Both the position numbers and the translations under genes were made by a program. Below the pieces are notes generated by a model. That model was not told where the DNA came from. It saw only the letters and a program-made list of their open reading frames with translations, and did not search any database. Below are positions 47,573 to 56,834 of a stretch of 64,000 nucleotides of DNA, in pieces (positions within the stretch are counted from its first letter, which is position 1; every line of letters starts with the position of its first letter). The stretch lies in assembly GCF_031191185.1 (NCBI RefSeq), contig NZ_CP133465.1, positions 1,608,001-1,672,000 of the forward strand. Direction: 5' to 3'. Source of the DNA: Prevotella nigrescens (GTDB lineage Bacteria > Bacteroidota > Bacteroidia > Bacteroidales > Bacteroidaceae).

Positions 47573-48871
47573 TTATTTTCTATCTATGCATTTAACAGAA
47601 GAACCTTTTTTAAAGTGGAAAGGGTAGGTTATCACAAGCTCGGTAAGGTCTGCCTTTGTGGTATGTGCCTTAACGTTGATACCTAACTTTAGTCCGTTTA
47701 GTGATGGAAACGAATAATTTACGCCAACCCGTTCGTATATTCTTCCACCTAATTCCCGATCTATTGTACCCATTCTTCGATATAAATAGGTTCCTAATGC
47801 AACATTCAGCGATAGGTTGTTGTAGAAGATTTCGTGTTTCCCCGCAATGCCAAACGACCAAGGCTTGCAGTCTATGGTGTTTCCTTCTTTTAGTTCCAAT
47901 TGCTCTATGTGCGGTGCGTATGTATTATAGAAGGCATCTATCCCTATACCTGATGCCCATCTGCGTGCATAACGACACATTAAATTGGCTTGCAACGAAT
48001 AGGTGGCATATCGTTTAAATTCTCCAGTACGATAGTTAGGTTCCGATTTTGATGTACGGAATTGTGTTATTTGCCAATCTTCGACCAAAGTCTTAGCACC
48101 AATACCAACGGTTAAGTCAATATAAAAAGACTTTTTGAAGGGGGCTGATTTGAAACTGTCGTGCTCTTTGATGAGCGTTTCGTAATAAGGATAATAAACA
48201 ATTCCGACTGACGGACCTATACTGTTTGAGCCTTTGTTTGGGTGATAGAGTGAACCATTGCTATGATGAACGAATTCTAAGCTGGCTCTTACTCCCCATT
48301 TTTGAGCAAAGCGGTAAGTTTGATGAATACCAGCTCCGAAGTAGATAAGGAAAGGAGTCCCAATGAAATCGTTGTCTATATTATTGTCTTTATTGTACCA
48401 TTTATTCGTGTAGCCGACTCCACCACTTAACGAATAAGATGTTTCCCAATGCTTATTGCGATGTATGGCACGCTGAAAGGTACCGTACAACGAAAGTGTA
48501 TTGCCTAAATAAGAATCGTATGATACTTCTTCTATTTTACTCCAAGCGAAGTCGGGAGACCGATGAAAGCGGACATGGTTGTTCAAGGTATAGCGTAAAC
48601 CAATGGACAGAGAAGGATAATTAAAATCTTTTGCGTATGAATTATGGTCAGAAGGAAGATAAACATGATTTAATTCTAAGGCAATTGAGCCATTCGCTTC
48701 TTCTTTTAGATATTTACGTTGGTTTTTATCTAAGGCGATAACTTTACTTCTCATCATACTTACGGTAAAGCCCCAATGCTGTATAGAATCCTTTACAATA
48801 GCTTTTGCTTGCATTGCCACACTGGCAGATGCTATCAATAATATGCCTTTCAGACCAAAATGAGAAACCAT
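47573..48871 (-). CDS. PagL-like lipid A deacylase (acyloxyacyl hydrolase family)
   Basis: 432 residues from the ATG at 48869-48871; a TTG two codons upstream is also open. Signal peptide, then an outer-membrane beta-barrel. The PagL catalytic pattern is clear in FVHHSNGSLYHPNKGSNS (His-Ser pair and PNxGxN). Much longer than classical PagL (about 170 residues), as is usual for Bacteroidetes members, with a second barrel-like half. Removal of a 3-O acyl chain from lipid A is inferred. Confidence 0.85.
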   Translation of the reverse strand: MVSHFGLKGILLIASASVAMQAKAIVKDSIQHWGFTVSMMRSKVIALDKNQRKYLKEEANGSIALELNHVYLPSDHNSYAKDFNYPSLSIGLRYTLNNHVRFHRSPDFAWSKIEEVSYDSYLGNTLSLYGTFQRAIHRNKHWETSYSLSGGVGYTNKWYNKDNNIDNDFIGTPFLIYFGAGIHQTYRFAQKWGVRASLEFVHHSNGSLYHPNKGSNSIGPSVGIVYYPYYETLIKEHDSFKSAPFKKSFYIDLTVGIGAKTLVEDWQITQFRTSKSEPNYRTGEFKRYATYSLQANLMCRYARRWASGIGIDAFYNTYAPHIEQLELKEGNTIDCKPWSFGIAGKHEIFYNNLSLNVALGTYLYRRMGTIDRELGGRIYERVGVNYSFPSLNGLKLGINVKAHTTKADLTELVITYPFHFKKGSSVKCIDRK

Positions 48872-48908
48872 GAGCAAGTAAAATATAAAGTTATGATGTA
48901 TTCAGGAC

Positions 48909-49682
48909 TTAGCAAAAACCGAATATTCTTTCTACGTTCTTGTTCGTTTGCAGGGCAATTCCATCTTCGGTTGTGTTATAAACCTCTGCCAATTTAGCAA
49001 CAACGTGCACCAAGAACGAACTTTCGTTGCGCTTTCCACGCAGCGGAACGGGTGCCATATAGGGCGAATCGGTTTCAAGAACTATGCGTTGCAGGGGGAC
49101 AGACTTCAATGTTTCAGGAAGATTTGCTTTCTTGAAGGTGAGTACTCCACCTATTCCCAATACAAAGTTATTGAAACTTAGCAGTTCTGCAGCCTCTTTT
49201 TCGTTGCCCGTAAAGCAGTGGAATACGCCTCCCGGCAGTTGTTTCTGGTATTTCCTAAGAATTTTTACCATTTCGTTCTGTGCCTTTCTGCAATGAATCA
49301 TTAATGGCAAACGCGTTTCAACAGACCATTTCACCTGTTCTTCAAATGCGTCCAACTGTTCTTTTTCAAACTCTCTGCTCCAATAGAAGTCTAATCCTAC
49401 CTCTCCGACAGCAATATATTTGCTGTTTGCAAGCAGCTCGTTCTTCATTTTCTGCAGCACTTTCTTGTAATTGGCTTTCACTTCTTCGGGGTGCAAGCCC
49501 ATCATTGGATAAGCAAAGTCTGGAAATTGTTGGCAGACAGTGTTTATCGATTTTATGGAACTCAAGTCGATTGCAGGTATAAATACTTTTGAAACACCTG
49601 CGCTTTTGGCTCTTTGTACAACTTCCTGAACGTCGTCTTTAAACTCCGGTCCGTCTAAGTGAGTATGTGTGTCTATTATCAT
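48909..49682 (-). CDS. tatD: TatD family metal-dependent DNase
   Basis: 257 residues, TIM-barrel amidohydrolase. Metal ligands: IDTHTHLDG (start), GEVGLDFYW, MIHCRKA, GVFHCFTG and LETDSPYMAP. Cytoplasmic. The prenyl synthase and a hypothetical gene lie upstream in the same direction. Confidence 0.95.
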   Translation of the reverse strand: MIIDTHTHLDGPEFKDDVQEVVQRAKSAGVSKVFIPAIDLSSIKSINTVCQQFPDFAYPMMGLHPEEVKANYKKVLQKMKNELLANSKYIAVGEVGLDFYWSREFEKEQLDAFEEQVKWSVETRLPLMIHCRKAQNEMVKILRKYQKQLPGGVFHCFTGNEKEAAELLSFNNFVLGIGGVLTFKKANLPETLKSVPLQRIVLETDSPYMAPVPLRGKRNESSFLVHVVAKLAEVYNTTEDGIALQTNKNVERIFGFC

Positions 49683-49742
49683 TTCTTTTCGTTTTAGTTC
49701 TGCCTGCTAAAGCAGCTTATTGTTTTGTTTTTACTCTTATCA

Positions 49743-50438
49743 CTATAATCTTTCTTCGTTCTTTCTATAATAGTATATAACTCCGAACTTACTGCATTGT
49801 TCATACCGCTCTTTCGGTGGAAGATTTGCGAAATGAGCCTCTATAACATTCCATAATTCTAAGATTAAGTCGTCTATTGTGGGACGCAACTCTGCCATAA
49901 TCTTATTGTCTTTATTGGTGCGGTCTCGTAGTTTTCGCTGTGCAGTATAAGCATCATTGTATATATCGAAATGAGTTGCTACCATTCCTATCGAAGGATT
50001 GTAGATGGGTTTTCCACCTTGTTTAATTCTTTCTTTTTCTCCTTTTATAATTTTCGGCGCCCAGAGCAATAACCCATCTGCCGATTTTATGTTTGGCAAT
50101 GATGTTGCATCTTCGCTTAATTCATAAAGAAGTAATTTCTTTCGTTTAATTTCTCCACGCTCTACCGACATTAAAAGAACTTGTATAAAATGGCTAAGAA
50201 ACATACAAGCACGATATTGTAAGCCATCTATCTTCTTTGCATTTCTAACTTGTGCTGATAACGATATTTTATATTGTTCGGTGGCTGTAAGCAAACGGTC
50301 GTGAAGTGGTTGAGCACTATTTATTAGCTTCCAATCAATGAATTTATTTCTTACAGTATAAATATCATTATTGTCTAATAGAGTCTTCAACGCTTTTAAT
50401 CGAGCGGCATCAGTTTTGGGTAGACGTCTGTACGGCAT
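49743..50438 (-). CDS. Hypothetical 231-residue protein
   Basis: No named family recognised. Basic, helical, no signal peptide or membrane segment. Features: repeated Lys/Arg clusters, RACMFLSHFIQVLLMSVERGEI as a helix in parts, and the C-terminal SKFGVIYYYRKNEERL. It lies 30 bp downstream of the prenyl synthase stop and before tatD, so it may belong to that transcript. Confidence 0.75.
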   Translation of the reverse strand: MPYRRLPKTDAARLKALKTLLDNNDIYTVRNKFIDWKLINSAQPLHDRLLTATEQYKISLSAQVRNAKKIDGLQYRACMFLSHFIQVLLMSVERGEIKRKKLLLYELSEDATSLPNIKSADGLLLWAPKIIKGEKERIKQGGKPIYNPSIGMVATHFDIYNDAYTAQRKLRDRTNKDNKIMAELRPTIDDLILELWNVIEAHFANLPPKERYEQCSKFGVIYYYRKNEERL

Positions 50439-50468
50439 AGTAAAGTCTTTCTATAAAAATGAGGAAAA

Positions 50469-51443
50469 CTATTTTTGGCGTTTCATCATTTTCGCAGCAT
50501 ATTCTGCCAATGCTTCTTTGCGTTCATCGGGAAGTTTTACTGCATCGAGGAATTTTTTTCCTTGTTCATAATAAAAGTTCATCTTCTCTTTTGCGAGTTT
50601 GTCTATCCCTATTTCGTTATATAATCGTGTTATGGCTACAATTTTTTCTTCAGTATTGAAGTCTTTTTTGTTTATCCAATTCTCAAGTTCAGCCCGTTGT
50701 CCAGTATTTGCCTGGTTGAAAGCTGTAATAAGCATATAAGTCTTTTTATTCGAAACGATATCGCCGCCTATTTTCTTTCCGAAAACTTTGGCATCGCCAT
50801 ATACGTCGAGATAATCGTCCTGGAGTTGGAAGGCCAATCCTATTTGTTCGCCGAATTTATACAAATTCTCTGCATCTTCCTGGGTCGCATCGGCTAAAAT
50901 AGCACCCATTTTTGTGGCACAAGCCAGCAGAACACTGGTTTTGAGGCGTATCATTTCTATATATTCTTCTACGGCTACATCGTTACGCATTTCGAACTCC
51001 ATGTCATATTGCTGTCCTTCGCCTATTTGCAATGCTGTTTCCGTAAATAAACTCAGGACGGCTTCAAGATGTTTCGTATCGCATTTTGCCAATCGCTCGT
51101 AAGCCAAGACTAACATAGAGTCGCCCGAAAGTATGGCTTGATTGGCATTCCATTTCATGTGTACAGTCTGTTGTCCACGCCTCAAAGGAGCTTCGTCCAT
51201 TAAATCGTCGTGCAAAAGCGTATAATTATGGTAAGTTTCCAATGCACAGGCAGAGGATAAAATCTCTTGCGGATTATCTTTATATAGGTTATAACTTAGC
51301 AACATAAGGATAGGGCGTATGCGTTTGCCGCCTAAATCCAATACATATTTGATGGGTTCGTATAGGCTTGCAGGCTTACGGTCGTAAGAAAGCTTGCTTA
51401 GGTATTGGTTTATAATCTCCAAAAGTTCATTAGATGTGTACAT
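50469..51443 (-). CDS. Polyprenyl (geranylgeranyl/farnesyl-type) diphosphate synthase
   Basis: 324 residues. Both aspartate-rich motifs are present: LLHDDLMDEAPLRRG (FARM) and QLQDDYLDVYGD (SARM), plus GGKRIRPIL. Two residues before the first motif a Leu/His pair rather than bulky aromatics suggests a product longer than C15, but length cannot be fixed. Supplies isoprenoid precursors. Confidence 0.93.
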   Translation of the reverse strand: MYTSNELLEIINQYLSKLSYDRKPASLYEPIKYVLDLGGKRIRPILMLLSYNLYKDNPQEILSSACALETYHNYTLLHDDLMDEAPLRRGQQTVHMKWNANQAILSGDSMLVLAYERLAKCDTKHLEAVLSLFTETALQIGEGQQYDMEFEMRNDVAVEEYIEMIRLKTSVLLACATKMGAILADATQEDAENLYKFGEQIGLAFQLQDDYLDVYGDAKVFGKKIGGDIVSNKKTYMLITAFNQANTGQRAELENWINKKDFNTEEKIVAITRLYNEIGIDKLAKEKMNFYYEQGKKFLDAVKLPDERKEALAEYAAKMMKRQK

Positions 51444-51504
51444 ATCGGAATAAATTTTATATTATCTGAATTATTTCTTTGTAATTTAAGCTGATATTTA
51501 TTCA

Positions 51505-52299
51505 TCATAAGCTAAATACAATAGGTATTTCCAACAACGATTTGCACGGTCTGTTGTTTTGTATGCCAGGTTTCCATTTGCCCATTGTGCGGACAACTTT
51601 AAGAACTTCCTGTTCGAAATCGGTATTTTTAGAATTCTTTATCTTTATATCGCTGACGTTTCCATCTGCATTAACAATAAAGGTTACATCTACTGTGCCT
51701 TGCCGTTGAGATTGTTTTGCACTGGCAGGATATTTTATGTTTTTTGTCAGCCACACCATAAAGGAACTCCAGCCTCCTGGTGGAGTTGGTGTTTCTGACA
51801 ATATACGTTTTTTTATCTTATCGTCTGAACGTTCTATCTTTTTATCGGAATTGTCCTCGGTAAATTTGTTAGTTTCCTTTTTCGCAACCTCTTCAACCTT
51901 TGTCGGATCTGGCAGTGAAGTTGCTTGTTGTGTAAGTGTTGGCGTTTCGTTGATATTCGGTGCAGCCGTTTTGTCATCGTCCGATTCAGTATTACCTACT
52001 TCGTGAGGCGTAACTTTTTGTGGAGTTTCGCTTCGTTTTATGTTAAGCATGTCTTCCACTGTGGGAGCCTTGTCGTCTTTTTCTTTTGTTAGATTCTGTT
52101 GATCTATTGCAGGCAACATTTCTTGGTCATGAAGTTTTAAGTCTTTCAATAAGTTAATGTTCATTTCTTTCTCTTCACCATCTTGTGCAGAATATTCCAT
52201 TGCAACAAAGAATATAGACAATGCTATAATTAACCCAAGCGCAAATCCTATCCAGCGCTTGTTTTCCAAATCTGCATTATTCGACTTCTTTGTTTCCAC
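51505..52299 (-). CDS. TonB-type energy transducer
   Basis: 264 residues from a GTG start (52297-52299); an in-frame stop lies four codons upstream and later ATGs would lose the membrane anchor. N-terminal transmembrane helix (about 15-32), a long polar linker rich in Lys, Glu, Thr and Pro, and a C-terminal TonB domain (GTVDVTFIVNADGNVSDIKI; KWKPGIQNNRP). Probably energises the TonB-dependent barrels in this genome. Confidence 0.92.
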   Translation of the reverse strand: METKKSNNADLENKRWIGFALGLIIALSIFFVAMEYSAQDGEEKEMNINLLKDLKLHDQEMLPAIDQQNLTKEKDDKAPTVEDMLNIKRSETPQKVTPHEVGNTESDDDKTAAPNINETPTLTQQATSLPDPTKVEEVAKKETNKFTEDNSDKKIERSDDKIKKRILSETPTPPGGWSSFMVWLTKNIKYPASAKQSQRQGTVDVTFIVNADGNVSDIKIKNSKNTDFEQEVLKVVRTMGKWKPGIQNNRPCKSLLEIPIVFSL

Positions 52300-52417
52300 C
52301 TCTAAACACTAAATTCTGTTGTACAACGTTATACAAATGCAAAGCATTAATTATTGAGATTAATATGCCGATTGCATAATCAATAAACAAAAGTAATAAG
52401 ATATTCGGAAAAAGATG

Positions 52418-52425
52418 TATCTTTG
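52418..52425 (+). promoter_or_regulatory. -7 element of porQ
   Basis: TATCTTTG, 22 bp before the ATG, so the leader is short. Confidence 0.4.
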
Positions 52426-52447
52426 TCGATAAATTAAAATACATTAA

Positions 52448-53392
52448 ATGAAAAAGTTTGTTTTCGCCCTCTTTCTCGGACTCTTCTCTACAATATTGAA
52501 AGCGCAGGAAAGTCAGACTGAATATAATTTCTTGCGTTTGCCTGTCAGTGCGCATGCAGCTGCATTGGGCGGTGATAATATAACAATCATAGAAGACGAC
52601 CCCTCACTTATGTTTTCTAATCCTGCATTGGCAGCATCTGTCAGCGATATGACGGTCGGACTTAGCTATATGAACTATATGAAGGGAGCAAATTATATGG
52701 GAGTTTCTTTCACAAAAGCAATGAACGATAAGGCAACTTTGGCTGGAGGCATTCAGTATATGAATTATGGCAAAATGAAAGAAGTAGACGAAAACAATGT
52801 GCAGCTGGGCGAATTTAATGCAAGCGAGATTGCCGTTGAGGCTATTTTCTCTTATGAATTAGCCCGAAACTTGGTTGGTGGTATTACTGGAAAATTCATA
52901 ACATCGAATATCGGGAGCTATAACAGCATTGCCGTAGGTGTAGATTTGGGCTTGAATTGGTACGACCCTGAACGTGAATGGTCGGTGTCGGCTGTTGTAA
53001 AAAATCTTGGCGGACAAGTAAAAGCCTATGATGATAACTTTGGAAAAATGCCTTTCGACTTGCAAATTGGTGCAAGTAAGACGTTAGCAGCACTTCCTGT
53101 ACGCATATCGGCTACACTTGTAGACCTTACTCATTATGATTATCGATTTATAAACCACCTGAATTTAGGTGCCGAAATCCTACTTTCAGAAAGCTTATGG
53201 ATAGGCGGTGGCTATAATTTTCGTAGAGGAAACGATATGAAAATGGGAATTGGAGACGATGAAAGTAGCCACGGAGCAGGTTTTAGCTTTGGTGGCGGTA
53301 TTAATCTCGAGCGTTTTAAACTGAACTTATCGTACGGAAAATACCATGCGGTAAGCAGTTCCATTATGGTAAACTTGGCTTATGTGTTTTAA
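52448..53392 (+). CDS. porQ: Type IX secretion system protein PorQ
   Basis: 314 residues with signal peptide, then an outer-membrane FadL-like beta-barrel. Start pattern YNFLRLPVSAHAAALGGDNI is typical of PorQ/PorV-type proteins, and the next gene is cmk, the usual partner order. In T9SS, PorQ helps attach secreted cargo carrying C-terminal signals to the cell surface. No other por/gld genes in the window. Confidence 0.92.
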   Translation: MKKFVFALFLGLFSTILKAQESQTEYNFLRLPVSAHAAALGGDNITIIEDDPSLMFSNPALAASVSDMTVGLSYMNYMKGANYMGVSFTKAMNDKATLAGGIQYMNYGKMKEVDENNVQLGEFNASEIAVEAIFSYELARNLVGGITGKFITSNIGSYNSIAVGVDLGLNWYDPEREWSVSAVVKNLGGQVKAYDDNFGKMPFDLQIGASKTLAALPVRISATLVDLTHYDYRFINHLNLGAEILLSESLWIGGGYNFRRGNDMKMGIGDDESSHGAGFSFGGGINLERFKLNLSYGKYHAVSSSIMVNLAYVF

Positions 53393-53424
53393 ATATGATG
53401 TGAGATAGAACTAAAATAGAATAA

Positions 53425-54117
53425 ATGAAGAAAATAATAATTGCCATAGATGGTTTCTCTTCGTGTGGAAAAAGCACAATGGCAAAAGATTTGGCACACG
53501 AATTGGGTTATATTTATGTAGATACGGGGGCGATGTATCGTTGTGTTGCACTTTATGCTTTGCAGCACGGAATGTTTCTTAAAGACGGCGAAATAAATCT
53601 TCCTGAATTGGAGAGCGAAATGCCGAATATAAATATAAGTTTTAAACTGAATAAAGAAACAGGTCGTCCCGAAACCTATCTTAATAATGAAAATGTAGAA
53701 AATAAAATACGTACGATGGAAGTATCATCGCATGTAAGTCCTGTTGCAGCTGTTTCGTTTGTCCGTGCAGCACTTGTAGAACAACAGAAAAAGATGGGCA
53801 AAGACAAGGGGATTGTTATGGACGGTCGTGATATTGGTACTGTGGTTTTTCCGAATGCAGAATTAAAAATTTTTGTAACAGCCTCTCCGGAAGTAAGAGC
53901 ACAACGTCGTTACGATGAACTTAAGGGAAAAGGAATGGAAGCTGACTTTAATGACATATTGGAAAATGTGAAACAACGCGATTATATAGATTCTCACCGC
54001 AGTGTCTCGCCTTTGCGCAAAGCTGAAGATGCCATAGAACTGGATAACAGTAATATTAGCATTGAAGAACAAAAGCAATGGCTCATAAATCAATATAAGC
54101 GCGTGTGCAAAAATTAA
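53425..54117 (+). CDS. cmk: (d)CMP kinase
   Basis: 230 residues. P-loop [28 protein letters not shown] and [13 protein letters not shown]. Phosphorylates CMP and dCMP. It follows porQ by 32 bp, and a terminator closes the pair. In related genomes ispH often follows cmk; here only remnants do. Confidence 0.95.
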   Translation: MKKIIIAIDGFSSCGKSTMAKDLAHELGYIYVDTGAMYRCVALYALQHGMFLKDGEINLPELESEMPNINISFKLNKETGRPETYLNNENVENKIRTMEVSSHVSPVAAVSFVRAALVEQQKKMGKDKGIVMDGRDIGTVVFPNAELKIFVTASPEVRAQRRYDELKGKGMEADFNDILENVKQRDYIDSHRSVSPLRKAEDAIELDNSNISIEEQKQWLINQYKRVCKN

Positions 54118-54146
54118 TATACGCAGCGTAAACACAAGATAACTAA

Positions 54147-54183
54147 AGTCGGAAAGAAGCGAATTCTTTCTGACTCTTTTATT
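54147..54183 (+). terminator. Terminator after cmk
   Basis: AGTCGGAAAGA-agcgaat-TCTTTCTGACT followed by CTTTT. Confidence 0.75.
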
Positions 54184-54214
54184 TGTCGTAACTGAGACTG
54201 GATTTAGGAACGAG

Positions 54215-54569
54215 ATGTGGATAAACAATGTTTTGGAAGACGAAAACAATATTGTGTACAACACTGAAAAGCAAATGACAATACATAACATAGATGCATA
54301 TTCACCAATATTATGATTGGTAAATGGACTATAAATACAGGCTTAATGAAACGATGGGAAAAAGTTGGAAGATAAAGCTGATGATTAACGATATATTCAA
54401 TACTGCCCGTAAAAATCACTTCACACTTTATAGTGGGGTACGAGAGTTTGAAATACAAAAACTTTCTAATACTCGTTCTGTTGAATGTACATTACACTAT
54501 AGTTTCAACACAATTAAATCTAAATACAAAGGAAAGGGTGCTGGCAATAAAAAGAAAGATAGATTATAA
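54215..54569 (+). pseudogene. Remnant: C-terminus of an outer-membrane barrel receptor
   Basis: The open frame 54324-54569 encodes LMINDIFNTARKNHFTLYS, then CTLHYSFNTIKSKYKGKGAGN and ends DRL. This matches the closing strands and KYKGxGAGN...RL tail of OMP_b-brl_3 receptors. Upstream, receptor-like pieces occur in other frames (KWTINTGLMKRW from 54322; VYNTEKQMTIHNIDAY in 54215-54316), broken by frameshifts. No start or signal peptide remains. The intact relative in this window is at 20665-22776. Confidence 0.6.
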
Positions 54570-54614
54570 TTATTATAGGCAACATTCTGTTTTAATTAAA
54601 ACTGTGACAATTTA

Positions 54615-54641
54615 TAATTATAATTTTCAAAATTATAATTA
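54615..54641. repeat. AT-rich perfect palindrome
   Basis: Two 13-bp arms of A and T only, around a single C, in a strongly AT-rich stretch (about 54565-54670). The 54570-55018 gap shows no gene besides this and the promoter below. Confidence 0.55.
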
Positions 54642-54974
54642 CAAAATTATTATTTTTAATAAAAACTTTTTCGTGCCGTAATTACAGCGTGGCAAACTTA
54701 AAGTTACAACACAAGACAAAACAAAAGCCAAAAAAGACCCGAATGAGGTGGCGGCTCACAGCCACACCCATAAAATTGGTTTGAAATTTTAGAAAAAGAG
54801 AATTGGAGATGCACCAAAACGGTGTGGTTCCTCTTTGGTATCTTATGAGTAATAACAATATAATGACAAGAGAGGGGGGCTCTATCGTGAGATTATCGTT
54901 ATGAAGAAAAGGAAAGAATGTAGGTAAATTATATATTTTTTGTAAAAAGTGAACTGTTTCTAAAAATAAGGTAG

Positions 54975-54982
54975 TATATTTG
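54975..54982 (+). promoter_or_regulatory. -7 element of the DUF5034-like gene
   Basis: TATATTTG, 36 bp before the ATG at 55019. Confidence 0.45.
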
Positions 54983-55018
54983 CAAACGATTACAAACAAT
55001 TAAAAACAAAAATAAATT

Positions 55019-55819
55019 ATGAAAAAGCCATTTAAAGATAATTCAAACCTTAACGTTATGAAGAAAATATTTTTAGCTGTAATGGCACTATTCCTAATGA
55101 CATCTTGTTGGGATAAAGTTTATGATGAGGGGGGCGGATATTATGACCATATCAGCTACCGAGGTTCCAACAAATATTGGTATAGTATTTATACAATCCC
55201 CTCTGGAATAATGATAGACTTTCCTATTCGGGGGGAAGACGAATTGCCTAATTATGACGATAAAAAGCGGGATAGTTGTACGTTTAGAGTGGAATTTACG
55301 CGATCTACTTCAGTATATACGACACTTTACAACGAAGCCGACTTTAAGAAATATGCTAATATTTATCATGAAAAGGGCGATGCCAATCTTGATTTTAATG
55401 GCTATACTAAACCTGTGGGTATAGAGTATATACATGCTTACTTGTATGTTAATTATAACTTGTTAGATGCCGACGACAATATTCTTATAAGATACAGGAA
55501 CGATTCGGTCGTTATTGCCAATCATTATGCAAAGGAAATACAAGAGAGCAAAAATCGCTGGATAGAGAAAAAAGTTAATCAATTAACGGCACAAGACCTG
55601 AAATGGATGCCTTACCGTTTTTACTTTGATGTAATAGATAAAAAAGTTGCAGTGTATGTGCTTCGTATAAAGCTTACGAATGGGAAAATAATATGGAATA
55701 TTTGCAATGCAGGCTTACTGCCAAGATCTGCCCATGCAAAACAAGACATCTATAAGAAGCTGAAACGAATAGAGCTACGAAGCGGCGAGAAAGAGAAAAA
55801 ACATTTAGTTATGCCTTAA
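55019..55819 (+). CDS. DUF5034-like lipoprotein
   Basis: 266 residues from the first ATG; a second ATG at 55061 gives a cleaner signal peptide (MKKIFLAVMALFLMTSC) with the lipobox Cys, so it is the better start. Mature protein is beta-rich with many Tyr and Asp and a basic tail. DUF5034 is my best family guess, from the WDKVYDEGGG-type N-terminus; the function is unknown. Isolated between gene remnants. Confidence 0.7.
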   Translation: MKKPFKDNSNLNVMKKIFLAVMALFLMTSCWDKVYDEGGGYYDHISYRGSNKYWYSIYTIPSGIMIDFPIRGEDELPNYDDKKRDSCTFRVEFTRSTSVYTTLYNEADFKKYANIYHEKGDANLDFNGYTKPVGIEYIHAYLYVNYNLLDADDNILIRYRNDSVVIANHYAKEIQESKNRWIEKKVNQLTAQDLKWMPYRFYFDVIDKKVAVYVLRIKLTNGKIIWNICNAGLLPRSAHAKQDIYKKLKRIELRSGEKEKKHLVMP

Positions 55820-55836
55820 GGATAAATTAAAAGTAG

Positions 55837-55890
55837 GGGCACAATTTGCTATTCTGGGCTATAACGACAGCAAATTGTGTCTTTTATTTG
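55837..55890 (+). terminator. Terminator after the DUF5034-like gene
   Basis: GCACAATTTGCT ... AGCAAATTGTGT stem, followed by CTTTTATTT. Confidence 0.7.
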
Positions 55891-55949
55891 GCAACATAGT
55901 TGTAGTTTTTCCTTTATCTGAACATACTATACAATACTGTCAGAATAAA

Positions 55950-55986
55950 AAGGATGTTGCATCATTGCGATACAACATCTTCTTTT
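55950..55986 (-). terminator. Hairpin downstream of the RNase E/G remnant
   Basis: AGGATGTTGCATC-attgc-GATACAACATCT with T on both flanks; 21 bp past the remnant's stop on the minus strand. Confidence 0.6.
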
Positions 55987-56006
55987 ATGGTTCTTTCATT
56001 ATCTTT

Positions 56007-56165
56007 TTAGTACTCTGCAAGTAGACTTGAGCGTATCTTGCCGGTTCCAAAACAAGTTGGACAGTCTTCTGCAACATCAACATCCATAGCAGGACGGACT
56101 CTTTGGCGTGTTATCTGCATCAAACCGAATTTGCTCAATGGTAAGATGTTATGCCGAGCACGATC
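56007..56165 (-). pseudogene. Remnant: internal piece of an RNase E/G gene
   Basis: A 52-codon frame reads DRARHNILPLSKFGLMQ, then ITRQRVRPAMDVDV, then EDCPTCFGTGK and a stop after SSLLAEY. This is the highly conserved RNase E/G segment that carries the zinc-link cysteine pair (CPTC). A TAG lies in frame two codons upstream, no start exists, and the usual C-terminal part is missing. It is therefore a decayed or rearranged fragment. An intact RNase G is expected elsewhere in the genome. Confidence 0.75.
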
Positions 56166-56193
56166 TTTCTACCTTTTGTTTGTGTACAACGTC

Positions 56194-56748
56194 TTATTCT
56201 GCGAGTAACCTTTCTATTTCCTTATTGATGTTCTCTATATTCTCAGTTGGTTCGAAACGGGCAACAACTTGTCCTTTCTTATTGATGAGGAATTTCGTGA
56301 AATTCCACTTAATGTCTGATTTCTCTTTATATTTCGGATCGCTCTCCGATAACATCTTGTCAAGAATTGGTGTAAGTTTGTGATTTCCGTCCCAACCTGC
56401 AAAACCTTTCTGTTCTTTTAAAAATTTATAAAGCGGTTCAGCATCTTCGCCGTTTACTTTAATTTTCTTGAAACGTGGAAATTCCGTACCGTATGTAAGT
56501 TTACAGAATTCGTGAATGCTTTCATCAGTACCTGGAGCCTGTTGTCCGAATTGGTTGCAAGGGAAGTCGAGGACTTCAAAACCTTGTGAATGATATTTTT
56601 TATAAGTAGCTTCGAGTTCTTCATAAGTAGGTGTGAATCCACACTTTGTAGCTGTATTAACAATTAACAAAACTTCGTTGGCAAATGCTCTTAAAGAAAT
56701 ATCATTACCTTTTCTGTCTTTTACAGTAAAATCATGAACTGTTTTCAT
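56194..56748 (-). CDS. Glutathione peroxidase family thiol peroxidase
   Basis: 184 residues. Active-site Cys in NTATKCGFTPTY, with the conserved Gln/Trp contexts FPCNQFGQQAPG and WNFTKFLI. Has Cys instead of selenocysteine, so it probably uses thioredoxin as reductant. Cytoplasmic, with a -7 element TATATTTG at 56783-56790. Confidence 0.93.
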   Translation of the reverse strand: MKTVHDFTVKDRKGNDISLRAFANEVLLIVNTATKCGFTPTYEELEATYKKYHSQGFEVLDFPCNQFGQQAPGTDESIHEFCKLTYGTEFPRFKKIKVNGEDAEPLYKFLKEQKGFAGWDGNHKLTPILDKMLSESDPKYKEKSDIKWNFTKFLINKKGQVVARFEPTENIENINKEIERLLAE

Positions 56749-56782
56749 CTTTATTTCTTTTATTAATATCTTATATTATCTG

Positions 56783-56790
56783 CAAATATA
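56783..56790 (-). promoter_or_regulatory. -7 element of the glutathione peroxidase gene
   Basis: TATATTTG on the minus strand, 34 bp before the ATG. Confidence 0.4.
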
Positions 56791-56834
56791 CGAAATATAT
56801 CCTGAAAGAATAGTAGTATAGTCATTAAAAAATC

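Noticed and set aside
54682..54999. 105-codon minus frame before the DUF5034-like gene
   Set aside because: Runs over the promoter of the next gene and shows no recognisable domain or signal.
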